This document shows positions 38,726-47,466 of a stretch of 64,000 bases of DNA, piece by piece (the stretch's first letter is position 1; the number at the start of each line of letters is the position of its first letter). The stretch covers positions 7,908,001 to 7,972,000 of the forward strand of contig NZ_CP022203.1 of assembly GCF_002305895.1 (NCBI RefSeq), in the 5' to 3' direction. Under the pieces are notes generated by a model, which saw only the letters and a program-made list of their open reading frames with translations, made no database searches and was not told the DNA's origin. A program made the translations under genes and the position numbers. This stretch comes from Corallococcus macrosporus DSM 14697. GTDB lineage: Bacteria; Myxococcota; Myxococcia; Myxococcales; Myxococcaceae.

Positions 38726-40588
38726 ATGAGACGCATGTGGATGGCGGTGCTCGTGCTCGCCACGGGGTGTGACGGCATCGACCTGGAGCAGCTCGTCCGG
38801 CAGCACCCGCCGCTCACCCGGCTGGACCCCGAGCCCGCGGGCGCCAACTGCGTCCATGGGGGCCACTTCGTCCGCACCGGCCTGGACCGGAATGACAACG
38901 GCGCGCTCGACGACGACGAGGTGACACGCGCCGAGTACGCGTGTGTCACCTCCATCCCCGGCGTGCTGGTGCGCGTGCAGGACGAGCCCGCGGGCGCGAA
39001 CTGCACCGAGGGCGGCAAGGTGTACCGCGCGGGCCAGGACACCAATGGCAACGGCGAGCTGGACGACAGCGAGGTCAGCCGCCAGGTCTACGGCTGCGCC
39101 AGCTCCGGGGCCGTGGTCACCCGCGTGCGCCCCCGGGAGCCGTTCATCTTCCCCTGCGGCGAACAGGGCGCCGTCGTGGAGGCGGGCCAGGACCAGGACG
39201 GCGACGGCGTGCTGGATGACGCAGAGGTCCGGGCCACGGCCAACCTCTGCGTCCTCCCCTCCGAGGTCCTGCTGCGCCAGTCACCCGCGCCCGCGGGCGC
39301 CGCGTGCCCCACGCCCAGCACCCAGGTGGACGTGGGCACCGACGCGGACGCGGACGGCGTGTTCGAGGGCGAAGAGGTGATGTCCTCCATGTTCGTGTGC
39401 CAGCCCCTGCACACGCTGGACGGCAACTACCACGTGCGCAACGCGGTGGACCTGGTGGCGCTGGAGGGCATCTCCCGCATTCGCGGCAACCTCCTCTTCG
39501 CCGCCGGGACCGCCACGGAGGCCGTCCTCCCGGACCTGATGCTGGTCGAAGGCGCGCTGGAGGTCATCGAGACGTCGCTCGAACGCCTGGAGCTGCCCTC
39601 GCTGCGCCTCGTGAGAGGGCCGCTGCTGGTCTCCCAGAACGCCGCATTGAGCACGCTGTCCCTGGGCAACGGCAGCCACGCCCCGCTCTGGGTCCGGGGA
39701 GATTTCAGCCTGGTCTCCAATCCCTTGCTCTCCACGCTCGCGGGGGTCAGCGCGGTCTCCCCGGCGAACAGCCTCTTCCTGAAGGACAACGACGCCCTCG
39801 ACGGGGGGTACTTCACCTATGTCGCCGGGCACCCCGGCGACATCACCGTGGAAGACAACGCGGCGCTCTCCACCCTCCCCTTCCGGCACCTCGAGTGGCT
39901 GGGCGGCTCCCTGACAATCCGTGGGAACTCCGCCCTGGGCTCCCTGAGCGGGACGGTGCTGCAGACGGTCGTCGGGGACCTGGTCATCGAAGACAACGCG
40001 GCCCTCTCCGGGTTGTGGGGTATGCCGGCGCTGACGTCCATTGGCGGCGCGCTCAGCGTGAGTGACAACGGCAACCTGCGCTCGGTGGAGGGAATGGACG
40101 CGCTCACCCAGGTGGGGACGCTCGAAGTCAACCGGAACGCGGTGTTGGAGGCGGCGGGGGCCTTCCCCAAGCTGGAGCGCGTCACCTCCGGCATGCATTT
40201 TCGTGGCAACGCCCTGCTGAAGGACCTGTGGGGGCTGGAGCGGGTGCGGAACACCGGCGTCCTGTACATCGGCGAGAACCCGCGGCTCTCCCGGCTGATG
40301 GGCTTGGACCGGCTGCGCACGCTGACCACCCTGACCGTGGAGAACAACGCGAGCCTCACCGACCTGTCGGACCTCGTCCTCCTCCACTCGGTGGAGGACC
40401 TGATGGTGCTCTCCAACGAGAACCTGCAGCGCCTGGACCTGAACGCCCTGGAGGACGTCGGCCGCTACTTCGTCGTCACGGAGAACCCCCGGCTGCCCAC
40501 CTGTCTGGCCGTGTCGCTCGCCACGCGCGTGGGGCCGGGCGAAACGCCGGAGATTCGTGGCAATGACAGCTCGGCCGTCTGCGAGTGA
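38726..40588 (+). CDS. Lipoprotein with DUF7151-type repeats and beta-solenoid, paralogue 1
   Basis: A 620-residue lipoprotein, lipobox LVLATGC (Cys15). Residues about 40-235 hold four DUF7151-like repeats of the form GxxCxxGGxxVxxGxDxNxNGxLDxxEV...YxC. Examples are GLDRNDNGALDDDEV and GQDTNGNGELDDSEV, which have calcium-binding-like Asp/Asn loops between paired Cys. The rest (about 240-600) is a repetitive L-domain/LRR-like solenoid with many NxAL and GNL-type turns (VSDNGNLRSVEG, VENNASLTDLSD). AGGGA lies about 8 nt before ATG 38726. It starts 11 bp after the caspase gene and is the first of three tandem paralogues, probably in the same operon. Confidence 0.84.
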   Translation: MRRMWMAVLVLATGCDGIDLEQLVRQHPPLTRLDPEPAGANCVHGGHFVRTGLDRNDNGALDDDEVTRAEYACVTSIPGVLVRVQDEPAGANCTEGGKVYRAGQDTNGNGELDDSEVSRQVYGCASSGAVVTRVRPREPFIFPCGEQGAVVEAGQDQDGDGVLDDAEVRATANLCVLPSEVLLRQSPAPAGAACPTPSTQVDVGTDADADGVFEGEEVMSSMFVCQPLHTLDGNYHVRNAVDLVALEGISRIRGNLLFAAGTATEAVLPDLMLVEGALEVIETSLERLELPSLRLVRGPLLVSQNAALSTLSLGNGSHAPLWVRGDFSLVSNPLLSTLAGVSAVSPANSLFLKDNDALDGGYFTYVAGHPGDITVEDNAALSTLPFRHLEWLGGSLTIRGNSALGSLSGTVLQTVVGDLVIEDNAALSGLWGMPALTSIGGALSVSDNGNLRSVEGMDALTQVGTLEVNRNAVLEAAGAFPKLERVTSGMHFRGNALLKDLWGLERVRNTGVLYIGENPRLSRLMGLDRLRTLTTLTVENNASLTDLSDLVLLHSVEDLMVLSNENLQRLDLNALEDVGRYFVVTENPRLPTCLAVSLATRVGPGETPEIRGNDSSAVCE

Positions 40589-40633
40589 CCTCCCCCCGCG
40601 GCGACTCCCGTCATGAGGAAAAGAGACGCACCC

Positions 40634-42259
40634 ATGCGATGGACCTGGATGACGGTGCTGGTGCTGCTCACGGGCTGTGACGGCATCGACCTGCGGAAGC
40701 TCGTCACGCAGCACGACGCCCGCACGCGGGTGGACGCGGAGTCGGCCGGGGAGCACTGCCCGCTCGGCGGCAGGGCCTTCCTCGCGGGGCTGGACCTGAA
40801 CGACAACGGCGCGCTCGACGACGCCGAGGTGACGAGCACCGAGTACGTCTGCACCACGCCCACGCCCGGGGTGCTGGTGCACATGCAGGCCGTGGCCCCC
40901 GGCGAGCAGTGCCCTCACGGTGGGCACGTGTCACGCGCGGGCCAGGACACCAATGGCAACGACGTCCTGGAGGACGGCGAAGTCACCCGCGAGGTGTACG
41001 GCTGCGCCGACCCCGCCCCCGGCGGCGTGCTTCACCGCACCCAACATCAGCCCCCCGGGGGCCACATTCCTCCGTGGCTCTGTAGCTGGGGCCGCACCTG
41101 GGTGGAGGCCGGCACGGATACGAACGGGAACGGGCTGCTCGACGACGACGAGGTCCGCGCGATGGAGCACGTCTGCATCGAGCCGGCGCGGCTCGTCGTC
41201 GCGCAGGCCCCCGAGCGCGCTGGCACGACCTGCCCGAAGGGAGGCACTCGCGTCCAGGCGGGCGTGGATGAGGATGGCAATGGCTCGCTCGAGGGCCTCG
41301 AGGTCCACGGGACACTCTACGTCTGCGAGGCCCTGCTCACGCTCCACGGCGACTACACCGTGCGCTCTGCCTCGGACCTGGCGGCGCTCCAGCATGTCTC
41401 CCGCATCCAGGGCTCGCTCCGGATTGACGACGCGTCCATCACCGAGCTGAGCCTGCCAGCGCTGTCCGTGGTGGACCACACCCTGCGCCTCTGGAACAAC
41501 CAGCTCCTGACCCGGGTGGACCTGCCGGCCCTGCGCTTCGTGGGCGACGACTTCGACGTGTCGGCCAACCCCGCGCTGAGCACCCTGCTGGCCGGCGGCG
41601 CCAACCATCTCCGGCTGCTCGTGGGGCGGGGCGTCGTCGTGAGCAACAACGACCAGCTCCGCAGCCTGAGCGGGCTGCTGAGCGTGTCGCCCCGGGTGAA
41701 CCTGCTCCTGACGGACAACGATGCGCTGGAGTTCCATCCCGGCGAGGAGTCGCCGCTCGTCAGCGTCGACAACCTCATGGGCTCGCTCATCGTCCAAGGG
41801 AATGCCGCGCTGCAGGCGCTTCCACTCTCGAACCTCTTCCATGTCGGCGGAGACGTCAGCATCGCCAACAACCAGGCCCTGCGCTCCTTGAGCGGGCTCA
41901 GTCCGGAGAGCATCGGCGAATCGCTCGACATCATTGGCAACGAAGCCCTCCGGGAGCTCGCGAGCCTCACCGAGCTTCGCCACCTGACCGAATTGAGGGT
42001 GAGCGGGAACCCCGCCTTGACGACCCTGGAGGGCTTGAGCGCCCTGAGCAGCCTCCAGTCCCTCCAGGTGTCAGACAACGTGAGCCTCGCCCGGTTGGAG
42101 CTGACCTCCCTGCATCAGGTCGCCCAGGCCTTCGCGGTCACGGGCAACGCCGGACTTCCGTCATGCCTCGCGACCTCGCTCGCGGACGCCGTCTACACGG
42201 GCGACGCCGGGCAGCTCGCCATCAGCGGCAACGATGACGCCGCCACCTGCGGTGAATGA
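40634..42259 (+). CDS. Lipoprotein with DUF7151-type repeats and beta-solenoid, paralogue 2
   Basis: A 541-residue lipoprotein, lipobox LVLLTGC. It has the same layout as its neighbours: CDGIDLRKLVTQHDAR opening, four Cys/Asp repeats (GLDLNDNGALDDAEV, GQDTNGNDVLEDGEV, GTDTNGNGLLDDDEV, GVDEDGNGSLEGLEV), then a leucine-rich solenoid with NNQALRSLSGLS-type turns. The solenoid is about 80 residues shorter than in paralogue 1. ATG 40634 has GAGGAAAAG upstream. An upstream ATG at 40613 lacks a ribosome-binding site. It ends 21 bp before paralogue 3. Confidence 0.84.
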   Translation: MRWTWMTVLVLLTGCDGIDLRKLVTQHDARTRVDAESAGEHCPLGGRAFLAGLDLNDNGALDDAEVTSTEYVCTTPTPGVLVHMQAVAPGEQCPHGGHVSRAGQDTNGNDVLEDGEVTREVYGCADPAPGGVLHRTQHQPPGGHIPPWLCSWGRTWVEAGTDTNGNGLLDDDEVRAMEHVCIEPARLVVAQAPERAGTTCPKGGTRVQAGVDEDGNGSLEGLEVHGTLYVCEALLTLHGDYTVRSASDLAALQHVSRIQGSLRIDDASITELSLPALSVVDHTLRLWNNQLLTRVDLPALRFVGDDFDVSANPALSTLLAGGANHLRLLVGRGVVVSNNDQLRSLSGLLSVSPRVNLLLTDNDALEFHPGEESPLVSVDNLMGSLIVQGNAALQALPLSNLFHVGGDVSIANNQALRSLSGLSPESIGESLDIIGNEALRELASLTELRHLTELRVSGNPALTTLEGLSALSSLQSLQVSDNVSLARLELTSLHQVAQAFAVTGNAGLPSCLATSLADAVYTGDAGQLAISGNDDAATCGE

Positions 42260-42280
42260 CGCTCCGAAAGGCTCCTTGAG

Positions 42281-44167
42281 ATGCGATGGATGTGGATGTG
42301 CGCGCTGGTCCTGGCCACCGGGTGTGACGGCATCGACCTGCGCAAGCTCGTCACCCAGCACGAGGCGCGCACGCGGGTGGTCACCGAGCCCGCGGGCCCG
42401 AACTGCGAGCACGGCGGCAAGGCCGTGCTGTCCGGGCTGGACCTGGACGAGGACGGGGTGCTCGGCGACGCCGAGGTGACGGGCACCGAGTACGTCTGCG
42501 CCACCCTCGCGCCGGGCGTGCTGGTGCGCACCCGGCAGCTCCCTCCCGGCGAGCCCTGCGCCCTGGGCGGACAGCTCACCCTGGCGGGGACGGACCTGGA
42601 TGGAGACGGCGTCCTCTCGGATGACGAGGTGACTCGCGAGGTCCACGGCTGCCTGGAGCCCGCGCCGGTCCTCGCCCAGGTGCGCCCGCTGCTGACCCCT
42701 CCCTTCGTCTGCCGGTACGACAACGCGCTCATGGAGGCCGGCGTGGACCTCAATGGGAACGGCGTGCTCGACGACGACGAGCTCCGCGCGGCCGCGCGCC
42801 TCTGCGCGGACCCCGCCGTGACGCTGCTGCGCCAGCGGCCCGAGCCCGAGGGGCCGGACTGCACCGCTGGAGGCACCCGGGTGGAGGCGGGCGTGGACGA
42901 CAACCGGAACACGGCGCTCGACGACGCCGAGGTCCGCGCGACGGCCTATGTGTGCCAGCGCTCCGCGACCCATGACGGGACGTACGCCGTGGAGAACGCG
43001 GCCGACCTGGAGGCGCTGAAGGCCCTCACCAGCATCCGCGGCGACCTCTCCATCGAGAACACGGAGGTCACCGCGGTGGTGCTGCCCGGCCTCGTGTCGG
43101 TGGAAGGCTCGCTGTCCATCCACGGCAACCCTGGGCTGATGCAGGTGAACCTCCCGGGTCTTCGCTACGTCGGGGAGACGCTGAGCATCCGGGACAGCGC
43201 CCAGCTCAACGAGCTCCGCATCGGCCCCCAGACGCTGGAGGCGCTCCCGCCCGTTCGCGTCCACAGCCTGGCGCTCGCCTCGCTCCCCGCCGTGTCGTCC
43301 CTGAGCGGCCTGGCCGCCGTGACGCCCCGCTTCGACCTCTCCTTGTTGAACACCGGCGTGCTGTGGAGTCCGGGCACGTTCCCCCACGTCCAGGCGCTGG
43401 CGGGCTCGCTCACCGTCCACGCGAACCCCGCCCTGGAGCTGCTGCCGCTGTCCGCCCTGGCCCAGGTGGACGGGAGCATCGTGATTTCAGGCAACCCGAT
43501 GCTCCAGTCCCTGGAGGGCCTGGGGCCGCTGACGATGGTTGGCGGCGGGCTCGACATCTCCAGCAACAACGCCCTCACCCACCTCTCCGGGCTGGAGCAG
43601 CTTTCGGCCGTGAAGCGCGTCATCACCGTCATGAACAACGCCCGGCTGCTGGACGTCCGCTTCGACGGGCTCAGGGAAGCGGGCTCGCTCATCGTCGCGG
43701 GCAACGCGGTGCTGGAGCAGGTGGGCCCCATGCCGTCGCTGTTCCGGGTTCAGGGCGACGTCTCCCTGGCAGAGAACCCGCGCCTGCTGCGCGCGACGGA
43801 GCTGCCAGCGCTCCAGAGCATGGGCGGCGCCCTGTTCGTCACCCTCAACCCGCTGCTGACGGACCTGTCCGGCTTCCAGCAGGTGACGTGGATGAGCGGG
43901 TTGTACGTCACGGGCAACGAGGCGCTGGAGGACCTGGGCACGTTGGGTTCGCTCCACACCGTGGGCACCCTGGAGGTGCGGGAGAACGCGGCGATGACGG
44001 CGCTGCACCTGGACGCCCTGGCGCGCGTGCGCGACGCGTTCATCGTCACCGACAACCCCCGGCTCCCCTCGTGCTGGGCGACGATGCTCGCGGACGACGT
44101 CTACACCGGGCCGCCGGAGGAGCGCCGCATCTGGAACAACGACAGCGTCACGCCTTGCCAGCTCTAG
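42281..44167 (+). CDS. Lipoprotein with DUF7151-type repeats and beta-solenoid, paralogue 3
   Basis: A 628-residue lipoprotein, lipobox LVLATGC, opening CDGIDLRKLVTQHEARTRV, nearly identical to paralogue 2 over the first 40 residues. Four Cys/Asp repeats follow (GLDLDEDGVLGDAEV, GTDLDGDGVLSDDEV, GVDLNGNGVLDDDEL, GVDDNRNTALDDAEV), then a long solenoid with ISGNPMLQSLEGLG and VTGNEALEDLGTLG-type turns. AAAGG lies upstream of ATG 42281. A hairpin at 44196-44218 probably ends the operon. The surface-exposed solenoid could bind carbohydrate or protein, which is inference from the fold type. Confidence 0.85.
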   Translation: MRWMWMCALVLATGCDGIDLRKLVTQHEARTRVVTEPAGPNCEHGGKAVLSGLDLDEDGVLGDAEVTGTEYVCATLAPGVLVRTRQLPPGEPCALGGQLTLAGTDLDGDGVLSDDEVTREVHGCLEPAPVLAQVRPLLTPPFVCRYDNALMEAGVDLNGNGVLDDDELRAAARLCADPAVTLLRQRPEPEGPDCTAGGTRVEAGVDDNRNTALDDAEVRATAYVCQRSATHDGTYAVENAADLEALKALTSIRGDLSIENTEVTAVVLPGLVSVEGSLSIHGNPGLMQVNLPGLRYVGETLSIRDSAQLNELRIGPQTLEALPPVRVHSLALASLPAVSSLSGLAAVTPRFDLSLLNTGVLWSPGTFPHVQALAGSLTVHANPALELLPLSALAQVDGSIVISGNPMLQSLEGLGPLTMVGGGLDISSNNALTHLSGLEQLSAVKRVITVMNNARLLDVRFDGLREAGSLIVAGNAVLEQVGPMPSLFRVQGDVSLAENPRLLRATELPALQSMGGALFVTLNPLLTDLSGFQQVTWMSGLYVTGNEALEDLGTLGSLHTVGTLEVRENAAMTALHLDALARVRDAFIVTDNPRLPSCWATMLADDVYTGPPEERRIWNNDSVTPCQL

Positions 44168-44195
44168 GCCGGCTGGCCGCTCACGTCCGGGGACG

Positions 44196-44218
44196 GCGCT
44201 TGCCCGTGCGGGAAGCGC
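44196..44218 (+). terminator. Hairpin after the lipoprotein operon
   Basis: GCGCTT at 44196-44201 pairs with AAGCGC at 44113+100 to 44218 (that is 44213-44218), and CCC/GGG pair inside with a one-base bulge. It lies 29 bp after the stop of paralogue 3 and has no T-run. Confidence 0.45.
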
Positions 44219-44351
44219 GGTCCTACAGTGCCGGCCTCCCCCCAGGCCGCCATGACGACCCGAGTCCACACGCATCGAGCGAAGCCGCTGCACCGGCGCC
44301 TGCCCCGACTCCGTCCCTCCCCGCCGCCGCGCCTTCACCGTCCGCGAGCCG

Positions 44352-45989
44352 GTGGGCCCCTGGGCCGCGGCGCTGGGTGGCCTGGCCTGGCTCCTCTGGC
44401 TCGGCGGCGCCAGGGCCATTCCCCCCACGCGCCTCGACTGGGCGATGCGCGAGGACTGGGCGGGCACCACCTTCGGCTGGCTGTTCTACCGCAACGCTCC
44501 CTGGGGCCTGCCGCTCACCCGCTCGCCCAACCAGCTCTTCCCGCACGGGACGTCCGTGGCCCTCACGGACGCCAACCCGCTGCTGGCGGTGCTGTTCAAG
44601 CTCTTCAACCCGCTGCTGCCCGCGGACTTCCAGTACCACGGCCTCTGGCTGGCGCTGGGCTTCGCGCTCATGGGCTGGTTCGGCGCGAAGCTGGTCTCCG
44701 TGGTGTCGCCACGTCCCACGCACCAGTGGCTGGGCGGGCTCCTGTTCGCCATGGCACCGCCCCTGGCGGCGCGGCTGGGGCACCTGCTGCTGTGCGCGCA
44801 CTGGATGCTGGTGGCCATGATGTGGCTGCACCTGCGCGACACGCCGGACGCCCGCGCGGCGAAGCGGAGCCTCCTGTGGGCCGCCGCGCTGAACGCCGTG
44901 GCCGCGAGCACGCATCCGTACCTGGTGGCCATGCTCGCGCCGCTGGCCATGGCGCTGACGGTGCGGCTGGCCCTGGGCCGCGTCATCACCTGGGGCCGCG
45001 CGCTGCTGGCCTCGGCGGGCTTCGTCGTGCTGGACCTGCTCCTCTTCGCCCTCTTCGGCTACTTCGCTGGCGGCAGCCTGGGCGCGGAGGGCTTCGGCCA
45101 GTTCTCCGCCGACCTGACCACGCTGTTCAACCCCACGGACTGGTCGCGGCTCCTGCCCTCGCTGCCCGTGGCGCGGCGGCAGGGCGAGGGCTTCGGCTAT
45201 GTGGGCGCGGGGGCGCTGCTGCTCGGGGTGCTCGCCGTCGCGGGCGCGGCGCTCCGCTTCCGTTCCCTGCGCGATGTGCCCTGGAAGCGGGGGCTGCCCT
45301 TCGCCGTCGCGGTGCTGCTGCTGGCCGTCTACGCGCTGTCGTCCCGCGTGACGTGGACGGGCCGGCTGGTGGTGGACCTGGGCGGCCTGTACGAGCCCTT
45401 CTCGCGGCTGACGTCCGCCTTCCGCGCGTCCGGGCGCTTCATCTGGCCGCTGTGCTACGCGGTGATGGGCGGCGCCCTGCTCCTGTGGCTGCGGCAGTGG
45501 CGCGAGCGGGCCTGGGTGGGCACGGCGGTGCTCGCGCTGGTGGTCGCCGTGCAGGCCTATGACTTGCGCCAGGACAAGAGCGAGCTGCGCCGGCGGCCGG
45601 ACGGCTTCCGGCGGCTCCAGGCCCCGGAGTGGGCGGCGCTGAAGGGCCACTATCGACACCTGGCCCTCTTCCCGCCGCAGGTGCAGTGGGTGTGCCCCTA
45701 CAACGAGCCCCTGGTCAACGCGGCGGGGTACCTGGCCTACCGGCTGGGCCTCACCTTCAACAGCGGCTACGCCAGCCGGACCCCGCCGTCCATCGCCGAG
45801 GAGTGCAACGCCACCATGCGCCCGGGCGGCGTGGACGCGGACACCGTGTACGTCGTGGTGCGCCCGCAGGTGGGCGCCTTCGTCCGGGCGGGCGCGCGCT
45901 GTGGCGTGCTGGAGGGGCTGGCGGTGTGCGTGGCCGGGCAGCGGGAGGACGCCTTTGCCCAGGCGCTGACACGGCAGCCGCTGCGATAG
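44352..45989 (+). CDS. DUF6311-like multi-pass membrane protein
   Basis: A 545-residue protein with about ten transmembrane segments and a C-terminal soluble domain of about 150 residues (from LRQDKSELRRRPDGFRR). PNQLFPHGTSVALTDANPLL and HPYLVAMLAPLAMAL fit the DUF6311 family, whose members look like lipid-linked sugar-dependent glycosyltransferases, though activity is not shown. The only in-frame start is GTG 44352. Upstream in this frame the sequence (SVPPRRRAFTVREP) still looks coding until a stop at 44253, while an ATG at 44252 opens another frame, so a frameshift or sequencing error near 44290-44310 may hide the true N-terminus. Confidence 0.75.
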   Translation: MGPWAAALGGLAWLLWLGGARAIPPTRLDWAMREDWAGTTFGWLFYRNAPWGLPLTRSPNQLFPHGTSVALTDANPLLAVLFKLFNPLLPADFQYHGLWLALGFALMGWFGAKLVSVVSPRPTHQWLGGLLFAMAPPLAARLGHLLLCAHWMLVAMMWLHLRDTPDARAAKRSLLWAAALNAVAASTHPYLVAMLAPLAMALTVRLALGRVITWGRALLASAGFVVLDLLLFALFGYFAGGSLGAEGFGQFSADLTTLFNPTDWSRLLPSLPVARRQGEGFGYVGAGALLLGVLAVAGAALRFRSLRDVPWKRGLPFAVAVLLLAVYALSSRVTWTGRLVVDLGGLYEPFSRLTSAFRASGRFIWPLCYAVMGGALLLWLRQWRERAWVGTAVLALVVAVQAYDLRQDKSELRRRPDGFRRLQAPEWAALKGHYRHLALFPPQVQWVCPYNEPLVNAAGYLAYRLGLTFNSGYASRTPPSIAEECNATMRPGGVDADTVYVVVRPQVGAFVRAGARCGVLEGLAVCVAGQREDAFAQALTRQPLR

Positions 45990-46047
45990 CGCGGGGCGCC
46001 GCCGAATCCGGTGGACTCCCTGGCGGGGACAGGCAGCATCCCGGCGT

Positions 46048-47439
46048 ATGGGAAGTGAGGACATCGTCGCGGCGTTGCGCCATGTACCCCTGTTCGCCCG
46101 GCTCACCGGAGAGCAGCTCCGCTGGATGGCGGACCATGGGCGTCAGCTCCACTTCCCCGCGGGCACCCGCATCGCGGAACAAGGCGCCGCCGCGGATGGC
46201 CTGTCCGTCATCCTGGAGGGCCGCACGCAGTGGAGCCGCCGCACGGGCGCGGAGAGCACGCCCACCTTCACGCTGGAGGCCGGCGACCTCTTCGGCGAGC
46301 TCATCCTCTTCCTCAACGCGCCCTACCCCCACAGCGGCGACGCGCTGACGGACGTGCGCTTGTTCCGGGTGGAGCCGGCCACCTTCTGGGAGCTGCTGCG
46401 GCTGGCGCCCGGGCTCAGCCGGGGGCTGATGGAGCTGGCGTCGCAGCGCTCCCAACAGCAGCAGGCGCAGGACGTCCGCCCGCTGGGGGACCTGCTCCCC
46501 GCGGGCCGCCTGGCGGCGGAGCTGAGCGCCGAATTGGGCAGCCCCGCCGCGGCGGCCCGACGCAGCTCGGCGCGGCTGAGCGAGCTGATGGCCGCGGTGT
46601 CCGCGCGCGCCATGGCCCTGGGCGAGCACGGCCTGTCCCTGCCCCAGCGCGGCGTCCTGCTGGCCCTGCCTCGGGAAGCAGCGGAGCGCGGGCGGACCTC
46701 TCCGCCGCTGGAGCCCCTGGCTCGCGCCGAGCGCGAGGAGGCGCTGGGCTCGTGGCTGGAGGCGCGGGGCGTGCGGGATGCGTGGGACGCCGCGCCCGCG
46801 CTGGTGGCGTCCGGCCTGGACGTCGCGTGGCTGGAGTCGGTGGCGACGCGCGTGGGCGCCGCGCTGCTGGGGGACGTGCTCGCGTGGCTGGTGCTGGCGG
46901 TGAGCTGTGACGTGCTCATGGCGGAGGTGGAGCGCGGCACCACGCGCGTGTCCGCGCTGGCCGAAGGCGTGAAGGCCTATGCCTTCATGGACCCGGTGCC
47001 GCGCGAGGACGTGGACCTCCACGAAGGGCTGGAGAACGCGCTGGGCGTGCTGGGCCACCGGCTGCGCGGCGAGCACCTCACGGTGGAGCGCGAATTCGAC
47101 CCCAGCCTGCCCCGGCTGAAGGCGGAGGGCGCCGCGCTCGATGAGCTGTGGACGCAGCTCGTCCTCAACGCGCTGGAGGCCCTGGGCGAGCGCGGCGGAC
47201 GCGTGCGGCTGCGCACGTGGCAGGAGGCCGCGCACGTGGTCGTCGAGGTCTCCGACGACGGGCCCGGCATCCCCAAGGAGCTGCTGCCGCGCGTCTTCGA
47301 GCCCTTCTTCAGCACGAAGCCCCACGCGGCGGGCCTGGGCCTGGACGTCTGCCGGCGCATCGTCGAGCGCCATGGCGGTGAGCTGTGCGTGCGCGCCGAG
47401 CAGGGCGGCACCCGCATCCAGGTCCGGCTGCCGGTGTAG
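46048..47439 (+). CDS. Cyclic-nucleotide-binding protein with histidine-kinase-like ATPase domain lacking the His box
   Basis: A 463-residue soluble protein. Residues about 1-120 are a cNMP-binding domain (FPAGTRIAEQGAAADGLSVI, then EAGDLFGELILF). The C-terminus is a GHKL ATPase: N box LVLNALEALGE, G1 DDGPGIPK, F box FEPFFSTK and G2 GLGLDVCRRIVE. In related proteins the phosphoacceptor helix reads HELNNPAAA. Here it is LAAELSAELGSPAAAARRS, with no His. It may therefore be a sensor ATPase or a regulator that does not autophosphorylate. The cAMP source could be the cyclase at 1983-3215, which is speculation. Converges with larC, with 27 bp between. Confidence 0.85.
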   Translation: MGSEDIVAALRHVPLFARLTGEQLRWMADHGRQLHFPAGTRIAEQGAAADGLSVILEGRTQWSRRTGAESTPTFTLEAGDLFGELILFLNAPYPHSGDALTDVRLFRVEPATFWELLRLAPGLSRGLMELASQRSQQQQAQDVRPLGDLLPAGRLAAELSAELGSPAAAARRSSARLSELMAAVSARAMALGEHGLSLPQRGVLLALPREAAERGRTSPPLEPLARAEREEALGSWLEARGVRDAWDAAPALVASGLDVAWLESVATRVGAALLGDVLAWLVLAVSCDVLMAEVERGTTRVSALAEGVKAYAFMDPVPREDVDLHEGLENALGVLGHRLRGEHLTVEREFDPSLPRLKAEGAALDELWTQLVLNALEALGERGGRVRLRTWQEAAHVVVEVSDDGPGIPKELLPRVFEPFFSTKPHAAGLGLDVCRRIVERHGGELCVRAEQGGTRIQVRLPV

Positions 47440-47466
47440 CTCGCGCCGCGTCGTGCCGCGCGGAGT

